The position numbers were made by a program, and so were the translations under genes. This document shows positions 49,603 to 63,100 of a DNA stretch of 64,000 nt, in pieces. This DNA comes from Coriaria nepalensis (Eukaryota; Streptophyta; Magnoliopsida; Cucurbitales; Coriariaceae). How positions within the stretch are numbered: the stretch's first letter is position 1; each line of letters begins with the position of its first letter. The notes beneath the pieces were generated by a model that saw nothing but the letters and a program-made list of their open reading frames with translations, was not told the DNA's origin and did not search any database. Location: NCBI GenBank assembly GCA_027186245.1, contig CP114481.1, positions 44,733,501-44,797,500 of the forward strand, in the 5' to 3' direction.

Positions 49603-51435
49603 CCTTAAAATCATTTCAATGAGTCATTTCAAGTCAATAACTTATTTCAAAGCAAGTCGAACGAATTCTATTTTTGCACTACAAACACAAGTTTTGTGCA
49701 TAACTTGCAAATGATCAATGCAAGGAAAGTGTGCATTCGTTTAACTTAAAATCAATTCAATGAGTCATTTCAAGTCAATAACTTATTTCAAAGCAAGTCA
49801 AACGAATTCTATTTTCGCACTACAAATGCAAGTTTTGTGCATAACTTGCACATGATCAATGCAAGGAAACTGTGCATTCGTTTAACCTTAAAATCATTTC
49901 AATGAGTCATTTCAAGTCAATATCTTATTTCGAAGAAATTCGAACGACCTCTATTTTTGCACTACAAATGCAAGTTTTGGGCATAAGTTGCAAATGATCA
50001 ATGCAAGGAAAGTGTGCATTCGTTTAACCTTAAAATCATTTCAATGTGTCATTTCAAGTCGATATCTTATTTCAAAGCGAGTCGAACGAATTCTATTTTT
50101 GCACTACAAACAGAAGTTTTGTGCATAACTTGCAAATGATCAATGCAAGGAAAGTGTGCATTCGTTTAACTTAAAATCATTTCAATGAGTCATTTCAAGT
50201 CAATAACTTATTTCAAAGCAAGTCGAACGAATTCAATTTTTGCACTACAAACAAAAGTTTTGTGCATAACTAGCAAATGATCAATGCAAGGAAAGTGTGC
50301 ATTCGTTTAACCTTAAAATCATTTCAATGAGTTACTTCAACTCAATAACTTATTTCAAAGCAAGTCGAACGAATTCAATTTTTGCACTACAAACAAAAGT
50401 TTTGTGCATAACTAGCAAATGATCAATGCAAGGAAAGTGTGCATTCGTTTAACCTTAAAATCATTTCAATGAGTCATTTCAAGTCAATAACTTATTTCAA
50501 AGCAAGTCGAACGAATTCTATTTTTGCACTACAAACACAAGTTTTGTGCATAACTTGCAAATGATCAATGCAAGGAAAGTGTGCATTCGTTTAACTTAAA
50601 ATCAATTCAATGAGTCATTTCAAGTCAATAACTTATTTCAAAGCAAGTCAAACGAATTCTATTTTCGCACTACAAATGCAAGTTTTGTGCATAACTTGCA
50701 CATGATCAATGCAAGGAAACTGTGCATTCGTTTAACCTTAAAATCATTTCAATGAGTCATTTCAAGTCAATATCTTATTTCGAAGAAATTCGAACGACCT
50801 CTATTTTTGCACTACAAATGCAAGTTTTGGGCATAAGTTGCAAATGATCAATGCAAGGAAAGTGTGCATTCGTTTAACCTTAAAATCATTTCAATGTGTC
50901 ATTTCAAGTCGATATCTTATTTCAAAGCGAGTCGAACGAATTCTATTTTTGCACTACAAACAGAAGTTTTGTGCATAACTTGCAAATGATCAATGCAAGG
51001 AAAGTGTGCATTCGTTTAACTTAAAATCATTTCAATGAGTCATTTCAAGTCAATAACTTATTTCAAAGCAAGTCGAACGAATTCAATTTTTGCACTACAA
51101 ACAAAAGTTTTGTGCATAACTAGCAAATGATCAATGCAAGGAAAGTGTGCATTCGTTTAACCTTAAAATCATTTCAATGAGTTACTTCAACTCAATAACT
51201 TATTTCAAAGCAAGTCGAACGAATTCAATTTTTGCACTACAAACAAAAGTTTTGTGCATAACTAGCAAATGATCAATGCAAGGAAAGTGTGCATTCGTTT
51301 AACCTTAAAATCATTTCAATGAGTCATTTCAAGTCAATAACTTATTTCAAAGCAAGTCGAACGAATTCTATTTTTGCACTACAAACACAAGTTTTGTGCA
51401 TAACTTGCAAATGATCAATGCAAGGAAAGTGTGCA
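49603..51435. repeat. 6-mer tandem duplication, 850 bp, at the unit 3 break
   Basis: The six monomers starting with ACAAACACAAG at 49681 are repeated from 50531 at an 850-bp offset. They include the CGCACTACAAATGCAAG monomer, the GACCTC/GGGC monomer and the GCGAGTCG variant. Homology starts near 49603, after GCACTCGTTTGACC on the left side only, and stops near 51435, where the right copy reads GCACTCG instead of GCATTCG. No internal mismatch was noticed. It sits exactly where unit 3 departs from the order of unit 2. Confidence 0.88.
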
Positions 51436-52085
51436 CTCGTTTAACCTTAAAATCATTTCAATGTGTCATTTCAAGTCGATATGTTATTTCAAAGCAAGTC
51501 GAACGAATTCTATTTTTGCACGACAAACAGAAGTTTTGTGCATAACTTGCAAACGATCAACGCAAGGAAAGTGTGCATTCGTTTAACCTTAAAATCATTT
51601 CAATGAGTCATTTCAACTCAATAACTTATTTCAAAGCAAGTCGAACGAATTCTATTTTTGCACTACAAACACAAGTTTTCTGCATAACTTGCAAATGATC
51701 AATGCAAGGAAAGTGTGCATTTGTTTAACCTTAAAATCATTTCAATGAGTCATTTCAAGTCAATAACTTATTTCAAAGCAAGTCGAACGAATTCAATTTT
51801 TGCACTACAAACACATGTTTTGTGCATAACTTGCAAATGATCAATGCAAGGAAAGTGTGCACTCGTTTGACCTTAAAATCATTTCAATGAGTCATTTCAA
51901 GTCAATAACTTATTTCAAAGCAAGTCGAACGAATTCTATTTTTGCACTACAAACACAAGTTTTCTGCATAACTTGCAAATGATCAATGCAAGGAAAGTGT
52001 GCACTCGTTTGACCTTAAAATCATTTCAATGAGTCATTTCAAGTCAATAACTTATTTCAAAGCAAGTCGAACGAATTCTATTTTT

Positions 52086-52369
52086 GCACTACAAACAGAA
52101 GTTTTGTGCATAACTTGCAAATGATCAATGCAAGGAAAGTGTGCACTCGTTTGACCTTAAAATCATTTCAATGAGTCATTTCAAGTCAATAACTTATTTC
52201 AAAGCAAGTCGAACGAATTCTATTTTTGCACTACAAACAGAAGTTTTGTGCATAACTTGCAAATGATCAATGCAAGGAAAGTGTGCACTCGTTTGACCTT
52301 AAAATCATTTCAATGAGTCATTTCAAGTCAATAACTTATTTCAAAGCAAGTCGAACGAATTCAATTTTT
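52086..52369. repeat. Single-monomer tandem duplication
   Basis: Monomers 52086-52227 and 52228-52369 both carry ACAGAAG and GCACTCGTTTGACC and differ only at the end (TTCTATTT against TTCAATTT). They follow two further GCACTCGTTTGACC monomers. This run of four accounts for the two extra monomers of unit 3, the smallest step of array growth visible in the window. Confidence 0.82.
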
Positions 52370-55300
52370 GCACTACAAACACAAGTTTTGTGCATAACTT
52401 GCAAATGATCAATGCAAGGAAAGTGTGCACTCGTTTAACCTTAAAATCATTTCAATGAGTCATTTCAAGTCAATAACTTATTTCAAAGCAAGTCGAACGA
52501 ATTCTATTTTTGCACTACAAACAGAAGTTTTGTGCATAACTTGCAAATGATCAATGCAAGGAAAGTGTGCATTCGTTTAACCTTAAAATCATTTCAATGA
52601 GTCATTTCAAGTCAATATCTTATTTCAAAGTAATTCGAATGAATTCTATTTTTGCACTACAAACAGAAGTTTTGTGCATAACTTGCAAATGATCAATGCA
52701 AGGAGACTGTGCATTCGTTTAACCTTAAAATCATTTCAATGAGTCATTTCAAGTCAATATCTTAATTCGAAGTAAATCGAACGACCTCTATTTTTGCACT
52801 ACAAATGCAAGTTTTGGGCATAACTTCCAAATGATCGATGCAAGGAAAGTGTGCATTTGTTTAACCTTAAAATCATTTCAATGAGTCATTTCAAGTCAAT
52901 ATCTTATTTCAAAGTAATTCGAACGACCTCTATTTTTGCACTACAAATGCAAGTTTAGGCCATAACTTGCAAATGATCAATGCAAGGAAACTGTGCATTC
53001 GTTTAACCTTAAAATCTTTTCAATGTGTGATTTCAAGTCAATAACTTATTTCAAAGCAAGTCGAACGAATTCTATTTTTGCACTACAAACACAAGTTTTG
53101 TGCATAACTTACAAATGATCATTGCAAGGAAAGTGTGCATTCGTTTAACCTTCAAATCAATTCAATGAGTCATTTCATGTCAATAACTTATTTCAAAGCA
53201 AGTCGAACGAATTCTATTTTTGCACTACAAAAAGATGTTTTGTGCATAACTTGCAAATGATCAATGCAAGGAAACTGTGCATTCGTTTAACCTTAAAATC
53301 ATTTCAATGAGTCATTTCAAGTCAATATCTTATTTCAAAGTAATTCGAACGAGCTCTATTTTTGCACTACAAATGCAAGTTTTGTGCATAACTTGCACAT
53401 GATCAATGCAAGGAAACTGTGCATTCGTTTAACCTTAAAATCATTTCAATGAGTCATTTCAAGTCAATATCTTATTTCGAAGAAATTCGAACGACCTCTA
53501 TTTTTGCACTACAAATGCAAGTTTTGGGCATAAGTTGTAAATGATCAATGCAAGGAAAGTGTGCATTCGTTTAACCTTAAAATCATTTCAATGTGTCATT
53601 TCAAGTCGATATCTTATTTCAAAGCAAGTCGAACGAATTCTATTTTTGCACTACAAACAGAAGTTTTGTGCATAACTTGCAAATGATCAATGCAAGGAAA
53701 GTGTGCATTCGTTTAACCTTAAAATCATTTCAATGAGTCATTTCCAGTCAATATCTTATTTCAAAGTAATTCGAACGAATTCTATTTTTGCACTACAAAC
53801 ACAAGTTTTGTGCATAACTTGCAGATGATCAATGCAAGGAAAGTGTGCATTCGTTTAACCTTAAAATCATTTCAATGAGTCATTTCAAGTCAATATCTTA
53901 TTTCAAAGCAAGTCGAAAGAATTCAATTTTTGCACTACAGACAAAAGTTTTGTGTATAACTAGCAAATGATCAATGCAAGGAAAGTGTGCATTCGTTTAA
54001 CCTTAAAATCATTTCAATGAGTCATTTCAAGTCAATAACTTATTTCAAAGCAAGTCGAACGAATTCTATTTTTGCACTACAAACAGAAGTTTTGTGCATA
54101 ACTTGCAAATGATCAATGCAAGGAGACTGTGCATTCGTTTAACCTTAAAATCAATTCAATGTGTCATTTCAGGTCAATAATTTATTTCAAAGCAAGTCGA
54201 ACGAATTCTATTTTTGCACTACAAACAAAAGTTTTGTGCATAACTTGCAAATGATCAATGCAAGGAAAGTGTGCATTTGTTTAACCTTAAAATCATTTCA
54301 ATGAGTCATTTCAAGACAATATCTTATTTCAAAGTAATTCAAACGACCTATATTTTTGCACTACAAATGCAAGTTTTGGGCATAACTTGCAAATGATCAA
54401 TGCAAGGAAACTGTGCATTCGTTTAACCTTAAAATCTTTTCAATGAGTCATTTCCAGTCAATATCTTATTTCAAAGTAATTCGAACGAATTCTATTTTTG
54501 CACTACAAACACAAGTTTTGTGCATAACTAGCAAATGATCAATGCAAGGAAAGTGTGCATTCGTTTAACCTTAAAATCATTTCAATGAGTTACTTCAACT
54601 CAATAACTTATTTCAAAGCAAGTCGAACGAATTCAATTTTTGCACTACAAACAAAAGTTTTGTGCATAACTAGCAAATGATCAATGCAAGGAAAGTGTGC
54701 ATTCGTTTAACCTTAAAATCATTTCAATGAGTTACTTCAACTCAATAACTTATTTCAAAGCAAGTCGAACGAATTCAATTTTTGCACTACAAACAAAAGT
54801 TTTGTGCATAACTAGCAAATGATCAATGCAAGGAAAGTGTGCATTCGTTTAACCTTAAAATCATTTCAATGAGTCATTTCAAGTCAATAACTTATTTCAA
54901 AGCAAGTCGAACGAATTCTATTTTTGCACTACAAACAGAAGTTTTGTGCATAACTTGCAAATGATCAATGCAAGGAAAGTGTGCATTCGTTTAACCTTAA
55001 AATCAATTCAATGTGTCATTTCAGGTCAATAATTTATTTCAAAGCAAGTCGAACGAATTCTATTTTTGCACTACAAACAAAAGTTTTGTGCATAACTTGC
55101 AAATGATCAATGCAAGGAAAGTGTGCATTCGTTTAACCTTTAAATCATTTCAATGAGTCATTTCAAGTCAATAACTTATTTAAAAGCAAGTCGAACGAAT
55201 TCTATTTTTGCACTACACACAGAAGTTTTGTGCATAACTTGCAAATGATAAATGCAAGGAAAGTGTGCATTCGTTTAACTTAAAATCATTTCAATGAGTC

Positions 55301-57197
55301 ATTTCAAGTCAGTTATTTATTTCAAAGCAAGTCGAACGAATTCAATTTTTGCACTACAAACACAAGTGTTGTGCATAACTTGCAAATGATCAACGCAAGG
55401 AAAGTGTGCATTCGTTTAACCTTAAAATAATTTCAATGAGTCATTTCAACTCAATATCTTATTTCGAAGTAATTCGAACGAATTCTATTTTTGCACTACA
55501 AACACAAGTTTTCTGCATAACTTGCAAATGATCAATGCAAGGAAAGTGTGCATTCGTTTAACCTTAAAATCATTTCAATGAGTCATTTCAAGTCAATAAC
55601 TTATTTCAAAGCAAGTCGAACGAATTCAATTTTTGCACTACAAACCCAAGTTTTGTGCATAACTTGCAAATGATCAATGCAAGGAAAGTGTGCACTCGTT
55701 TGACCTTAAAATCATTTCAATGAGTCATTTCAAGTCAATAACTTATTTCAAAGCAAGTCGAACGAATTCTATTTTTGCACTACAAACACAAGTTTTGTGC
55801 ATAACTTGCAAATGATCAATGCAAGGAAAGTGTGCATTCGTTTAACTTAAAATCAATTCAATGAGTCATTTCAAGTCAATAACTTATTTCAAAGCAAGTC
55901 AAACGAATTCTATTTTCGCACTACAAATGCAAGTTTTGTGCATAACTTGCACATGATCAATGCAAGGAAACTGTGCATTCGTTTAACCTTAAAATCATTT
56001 CAATGAGTCATTTCAAGTCAATATCTTATTTCGAAGAAATTCGAACGACCTCTATTTTTGCACTACAAATGCAAGTTTTGGGCATAAGTTGCAAATGATC
56101 AATGCAAGGAAAGTATGCATTCGTTTAACCTTAAAATCATTTCAATGTGTCATTTCAAGTCGATATCTTATTTCAAAGCGAGTCGAACGAATTCTATTTT
56201 TGCACTACAAACAGAAGTTTTGTGCATAACTTGCAAATGATCAATGCAAGGAAAGTGTGCATTCGTTTAACTTAAAATCATTTCACTGAGTCATTTCAAG
56301 TCAATAACTTATTTCAAAGCAAGTCGAACGAATTCAATTTTTGCACTACAAACAAAAGTTTTGTGCATAACTAGCAAATGATCAATGCAAGGAAAGTGTG
56401 CATTCGTTTAACCTTAAAATCATTTCAATGAGTTACTTCAACTCAATAACTTATTTCAAAGCAAGTCGAACGAATTCAATTTTTGCACTACAAACAAAAG
56501 TTTTGTGCATAACTAGCAAATGATCAATGCAAGGAAAGTGTGCATTCGTTTAACCTTAAAATCATTTCAATGAGTCATTTCAAGTCAATAACTTATTTCA
56601 AAGCAAGTCGAACGAATTCTATTTTTGCACTACAAACAGAAGTTTTGTGCATAACTTGCAAATGATCAACGCAAGGACAGTGTGCATTCGTGTAACCTTA
56701 AAATCATTTCAATGAGTTATTTCAAGTCAATAACTTATTTCAAAGCAAGTAGAACGAATTCAATTTTTGCACTACAAACACAAGTTTTGTGCATAACTTG
56801 CAAATGATCAATGCAAGGAAAGTGTGCACTCGTTTAACCTTAAAATCATTTCAATGTGTCATTTCAAGTCGAGATGTTATTTCAAAGCAAGTCGAACGAA
56901 TTCTATTTTTGCACGACAAACAGAAGTTTTGTGCATAACTAGCAAATGATCAATGCAAGGAAAGTGTGCATTCGTTTAACCTTAAAATCATTTCAATGAG
57001 TTACTTCAACTCAATAACTTATTTCAAAGCAAGTCGAACGAATTCAATTTTTGCACTACAAACAAAAGTTTTGTGCATAACTAGCAAATGATCAATGCAA
57101 GGAAAGTGTGCATTCGTTTAACCTTAAAATCATTTCAATGAGTTACTTCAACTCAATAACTTATTTCAAAGCAAGTCGAACGAATTCAATTTTTGCA

Positions 57198-60100
57198 CTA
57201 CAAACAAAAGTTTTGTGCATAACTAGCAAATGATCAATGCAAGGAAAGTGTGCATTCGTTTAACCTTAAAATCATTTCAATGAGTCATTTCAAGTCAATA
57301 ACTTATTTCAAAGCAAGTCGAACGAATTCTATTTTTGCACTACAAACAGAAGTTTTGTGCATAACTTGCAAATGATCAATGCAAGGAAAGTGTGCACTCG
57401 TTTGACCTTAAAATCATTTCAATGAGTCATTTCAAGTCAATAACTTATTTCAAAGCAAGTCGAACGAATTCTATTTTTGCACTACAAACACAAGTTTTGT
57501 GCATAACTTGCAAATGATCAATGCAAGGAAAGTGTGCACTCGTTTGACCTTAAAATCATTTCAATGAGTCATTTCAAGTCAATAACTTATTTCAAAGCAA
57601 GTCGAACGAATTCTATTTTTGCACTACAAACAAAAGTTTTGTGCATAACTAGCAAATGATCAATGCAAGGAAAGTGTGCATTCGTTTAACCTTAAAATCA
57701 TTTCAATGAGTTACTTCAACTCAATAACTTATTTCAAAGCAAGTCGAACGAATTCAATTTTTGCACTACAAACAAAAGTGTTGTGCATAACTTGCAAATG
57801 ATCAACGCAAGGAAAGTGTGCATTCGTTTAACCTTAAAATAATTTCAATGAGTCATTTCAACTCAATATCTTATTTCGAAGTAATTCGAACGAATTCTAT
57901 TTTTGCACTACAAACACAAGTTTTCTGCATAACTTGCAAATGATCAATGCAAGGAAAGTGTGCATTCGTTTAACCTTAAAATCATTTCAATGAGTCATTT
58001 CAAGTCAATAACTTATTTCAAAGCAAGTCGAACGAATTCAATTTTTGCACTACAAACCCAAGTTTTGTGCATAACTTGCAAATGATCAATGCAAGGAAAG
58101 TGTGCACTCGTTTGACCTTAAAATCATTTCAATGAGTCATTTCAAGTCAATAACTTATTTCAAAGCAAGTCGAACGAATTCTATTTTTGCACTACAAACA
58201 CAAGTTTTGTGCATAACTTGCAAATGATCAATGCAAGGAAAGTGTGCATTCGTTTAACTTAAAATCAATTCAATGAGTCATTTCAAGTCAATAACTTATT
58301 TCAAAGCAAGTCAAACGAATTCTATTATCGCACTACAAATGCAAGTTTTGTGCATAACTTGCACATGATCAATGCAAGGAAACTGTGCATTCGTTTAACC
58401 TTAAAATCATTTCAATGAGTCATTTCAAGTCAATATCTTATTTCGAAGAAATTCGAACGACCTCTATTTTTGCACTACAAATGCAAGTTTTGGGCATAAG
58501 TTGCAAATGATCAATGCAAGGAAAGTGTGCATTCGTTTAACCTTAAAATCATTTCAATGTGTCATTTCAAGTCGATATCTTATTTCAAAGCGAGTCGAAC
58601 GAATTCTATTTTTGCACTACAAACAGAAGTTTTGTGCATAACTTGCAAATGATCAATGCAAGGAAAGTGTGCATTCGTTTAACTTAAAATCATTTCAATG
58701 AGTCATTTCAAGTCAATAACTTATTTCAAAGCAAGTCGAACGAATTCAATTTTTGCACTACAAACAAAAGTTTTGTGCATAACTAGCAAATGATCAATGC
58801 AAGGAAAGTGTGCATTCGTTTAACCTTAAAATCATTTCAATGAGTTACTTCAACTCAATAACTTATTTCAAAGCAAGTCGAACGAATTCAATTTTTGCAC
58901 TACAAACAAAAGTTTTGTGCATAACTAGCAAATGATCAATGCAAGGAAAGTGTGCATTCGTTTAACCTTAAAATCATTTCAATGAGTCATTTCAAGTCAA
59001 TAACTTATTTCAAAGCAAGTCGAACGAATTCTATTTTTGCACTACAAACAGAAGTTTTGTGCATAACTTGCAAATGATCAACGCAAGGACAGTGTGCATT
59101 CGTGTAACCTTAAAATCATTTCAATGAGTTATTTCAAGTCAATAACTTATTTCAAAGCAAGTAGAACGAATTCAATTTTTGCACTACAAACACAAGTTTT
59201 GTGCATAACTTGCAAATGATCAATGCAAGGAAAGTGTGCACTCGTTTAACCTTAAAATCATTTCAATGTGTCATTTCAAGTCGATATGTTATTTCAAAGC
59301 AAGTCGAACGAATTCTATTTTTGCACGACAAACAGAAGTTTTGTGCATAACTAGCAAATGATCAATGCAAGGAAAGTGTGCATTTGTTTAACCTTAAAAT
59401 CATTTCAATGAGTTACTTCAACTCAATAACTTATTTCAAAGCAAGTCGAACGAATTCAATTTTTGCACTACAAACAAAAGTTTTGTGCATAACTAGCAAA
59501 TGATCAATGCAAGGAAAGTGTGCATTCGTTTAACCTTAAAATCATTTCAATGAGTTACTTCAACTCAATAACTTATTTCAAAGCAAGTCGAACGAATTCA
59601 ATTTTTGCACTACAAACAAAAGTTTTGTGCATAACTAGCAAATGATCAATGCAAGGAAAGTGTGCATTCGTTTAACCTTAAAATCATTTCAATGAGTCAT
59701 TTCAAGTCAATAACTTATTTCAAAGCAAGTCGAACGAATTCTATTTTTGCACTACAAACAGAAGTTTTGTGCATAACTTGCAAATGATCAATGCAAGGAA
59801 AGTGTGCACTCGTTTGACCTTAAAATCATTTCAATGAGTCATTTCAAGTCAATAACTTATTTCAAAGCAAGTCGAACGAATTCAATTTTTGCACTACAAA
59901 CACAAGTTTTGTGCATAACTTGCAAATGATCAATGCAAGGAAAGTGTGCACTCGTTTAACCTTAAAATCATTTCAATGTGTCATTTCAAGTCGATATGTT
60001 ATTTCAAAGCAAGTCGAACGAATTCTATTTTTGCACGACAAACAGAAGTTTTGTGCATAACTTGCAAACGATCAACGCAAGGAAAGTGTGCATTCGTTTA

Positions 60101-63100
60101 ACCTTAAAATCATTTCAATGAGTCATTTCAACTCAATAACTTATTTCAAAGCAAGTCGAACGAATTCTATTTTTGCACTACAAACACAAGTTTTCTGCAT
60201 AACTTGCAAATGATCAATGCAAGGAAAGTGTGCATTTGTTTAACCTTAAAATCATTTCAATGAGTCATTTCAAGTCAATAACTTATTTCAAAGCAAGTCG
60301 AACGAATTCAATTTTTGCACTACAAACACAAGTTTTGTGCATAACTTGCAAATGATCAATGCAAGGAAAGTGTGCACTCGTTTGACCTTAAAATCATTTC
60401 AATGAGTCATTTCAAGTCAATAACTTATTTCAAAGCAAGTCGAACGAATTCTATTTTTGCACTACAAACACAAGTTTTCTGCATAACTTGCAAATGATCA
60501 ATGCAAGGAAAGTGTGCATTCGTTTAACCTTAAAATCATTTCAATGAGTCATTTCAAGTCAATAACTTATTTCAAAGCAAGTCGAACGAATTCAATTTTT
60601 GCACTACAAACACAAGTTTTGTGCATAACTTGCAAATGATCAATGCAAGGAAAGTGTGCACTCGTTTAACCTTAAAATCATTTCAATGAGTCATTTCAAG
60701 TCAATAACTTATTTCAAAGCAAGTCGAACGAATTCTATTTTTGCACTACAAACAGAAGTTTTGTGCATAACTTGCAAATGATCAATGCAAGGAAAGTGTG
60801 CATTCGTTTAACCTTAAAATCATTTCAATGAGTCATTTCAAGTCAATATCTTATTTCAAAGTAATTCGAATGAATTCTATTTTTGCACTACAAACAGAAG
60901 TTTTGTGCATAACTTGCAAATGATCAATGCAAGGAGACTATGCATTCGTTTAACCTTAAAATCATTTCAATGAGTCATTTCAAGTCAATATCTTAATTCG
61001 AAGTAAATCGAACGACCTCTATTTTTGCACTACAAATGCAAGTTTTGGGCATAACTTCCAAATGATCGATGCAAGGAAAGTGTGCATTTGTTTAACCTTA
61101 AAATCATTTCAATGAGTCATTTCAAGTCAATATCTTATTTCAAAGTAATTCGAACGACCTCTATTTTTGCACTACAAATGCAAGTTTAGGCCATAACTTG
61201 CAAATGATCAATGCAAGGAAACTGTGCATTCGTTTAACCTTAAAATCATTTCAATGTGTCATTTCAAGTCAATACCTTATTTCAAAGCAAGTCGAACGAA
61301 TTCTATTTTTGCACTACAAACACAAGTTTTGTGCATAACTTACAAATGATCATTGCAAGGAAAGTGTGCATTCGTTTAACCTTCAAATCAATTCAATGAG
61401 TCATTTCATGTCAATAACTTATTTCAAAGCAAGTCGAACGAATTCTATTTTTGCACTACAAAAAGATGTTTTGTGCATAACTTGCAAATGATCAATGCAA
61501 GGAAACTGTGCATTCGTTTAACCTTAAAATCATTTCAATGAGTCATTTCAAGTCAATATCTTATTTCAAAGTAATTCGAACGAGCTCTATTTTTGCACTA
61601 CAAATGCAAGTTTTGTGCATAACTTGCACATGATCAATGCAAGGAAACTGTGCATTCGTTTAACCTTAAAATCATTTCAATGAGTCATTTCAAGTCAATA
61701 TCTTATTTCGAAGAAATTCGAACGACCTCTATTTTTGCACTACAAATGCAAGTTTTGGGCATAAGTTGTAAATGATCAATGCAAGGAAAGTGTGCATTCG
61801 TTTAACCTTAAAATCATTTCAATGTGTCATTTCAAGTCGATATCTTATTTCAAAGCAAGTCGAACGAATTCTATTTTTGCACTACAAACAGAAGTTTTGT
61901 GCATAACTTGCAAATGATCAATGCAAGGAAAGTGTGCATTCGTTTAACCTTAAAATCATTTCAATGAGTCATTTCCAGTCAATATCTTATTTCAAAGTAA
62001 TTCGAACGAATTCTATTTTTGCACTACAAACACAAGTTTTGTGCATAACTTGCAGATGATCAATGCAAGGAAAGTGTGCATTCGTTTAACCTTAAAATCA
62101 TTTCAATGAGTCATTTCAAGTCAATATCTTATTTCAAAGCAAGTCGAAAGAATTCAATTTTTGCACTACAGACAAAAGTTTTGTGCATAACTAGCAAATG
62201 ATCAATGCAAGGAAAGTGTGCATTCGTTTAACCTTAAAATCATTTCAATGAGTCATTTCAAGTCAATAACTTATTTCAAAGCAAGTCGAACGAATTCTAT
62301 TTTTGCACTACAAACAGAAGTTTTGTGCATAACTTGCAAATGATCAATGCAAGGAGACTGTGCATTCGTTTAACCTTAAAATCATTTCAATGAGTCATTT
62401 CAAGTCAATATCTTATTTCGAAGTAAATCGAACGACCTCTGTTTTTGCACTACAAATGCAAGTTTTGGGCATAACTTGCAAATGATCGACGCAAGGAAAG
62501 TGTGCATTTGTTTAACCTTAAAATCATTTCAATGAGTCATTTCAAGACAATATCTTATTTCAAAGTAATTCAAACGACCTATATTTTTGCACTACAAATG
62601 CAAGTTTTGGGCATAACTTGCAAATGATCAATGCAAGGAAACTGTGCATTCGTTTAACCTTAAAATCTTTTCAATGTGTCATTTCAAGTCAATCACTTAT
62701 TTCAAAGCAAGTCGAACGAATTCTATTTTTGCACTACAAACACAAGTTTTGTGCATAACTTACAAATGATCATTGCAAGGAAAGTGTGCATTCGTTTAAC
62801 CTTCAAATCAATTCAATGAGTCATTTCAAGTCAATAACTTATTTCAAAGCAAGTCGAACGAATTCTATTTTTGCACTACAAATGCAAGTTTTGTGCATAA
62901 CTTGCACATGATCAATGCAAGGAAACTGTGCATTCGTTTAACCTTAAAATCATTTCAATGAGTCATTTCAAGTCAATATCTTATTTCGAAGTAATTCGAA
63001 CGACCTCTATTTTTGCACTACAAATGCAAGTTTTGGGCATAAGTTGCAAATGATCAATGCAAGGAAAGTGTGCATTCGTTTAACCTTAAAATCATTTCAA

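Larger units (their letters stand above)
48684..57197. repeat. Super-repeat unit 3, rearranged and 28 monomers shorter
   Basis: The unit is 8514 bp, which is 12,490 minus 3976, and 3976 is exactly 28 x 142. The sequence follows unit 2 to about 50530, then jumps back to repeat the preceding six monomers (850 bp). It re-enters the unit 2 order at about 51381, corresponding to 41731, for a net loss of 20 monomers. It gains two GCACTCGTTTGACC monomers near 52.1 kb and has only one copy of the 10-mer that is doubled in units 1 and 2. Minus 20, plus 2 and minus 10 accounts for the whole difference. Confidence 0.87.
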
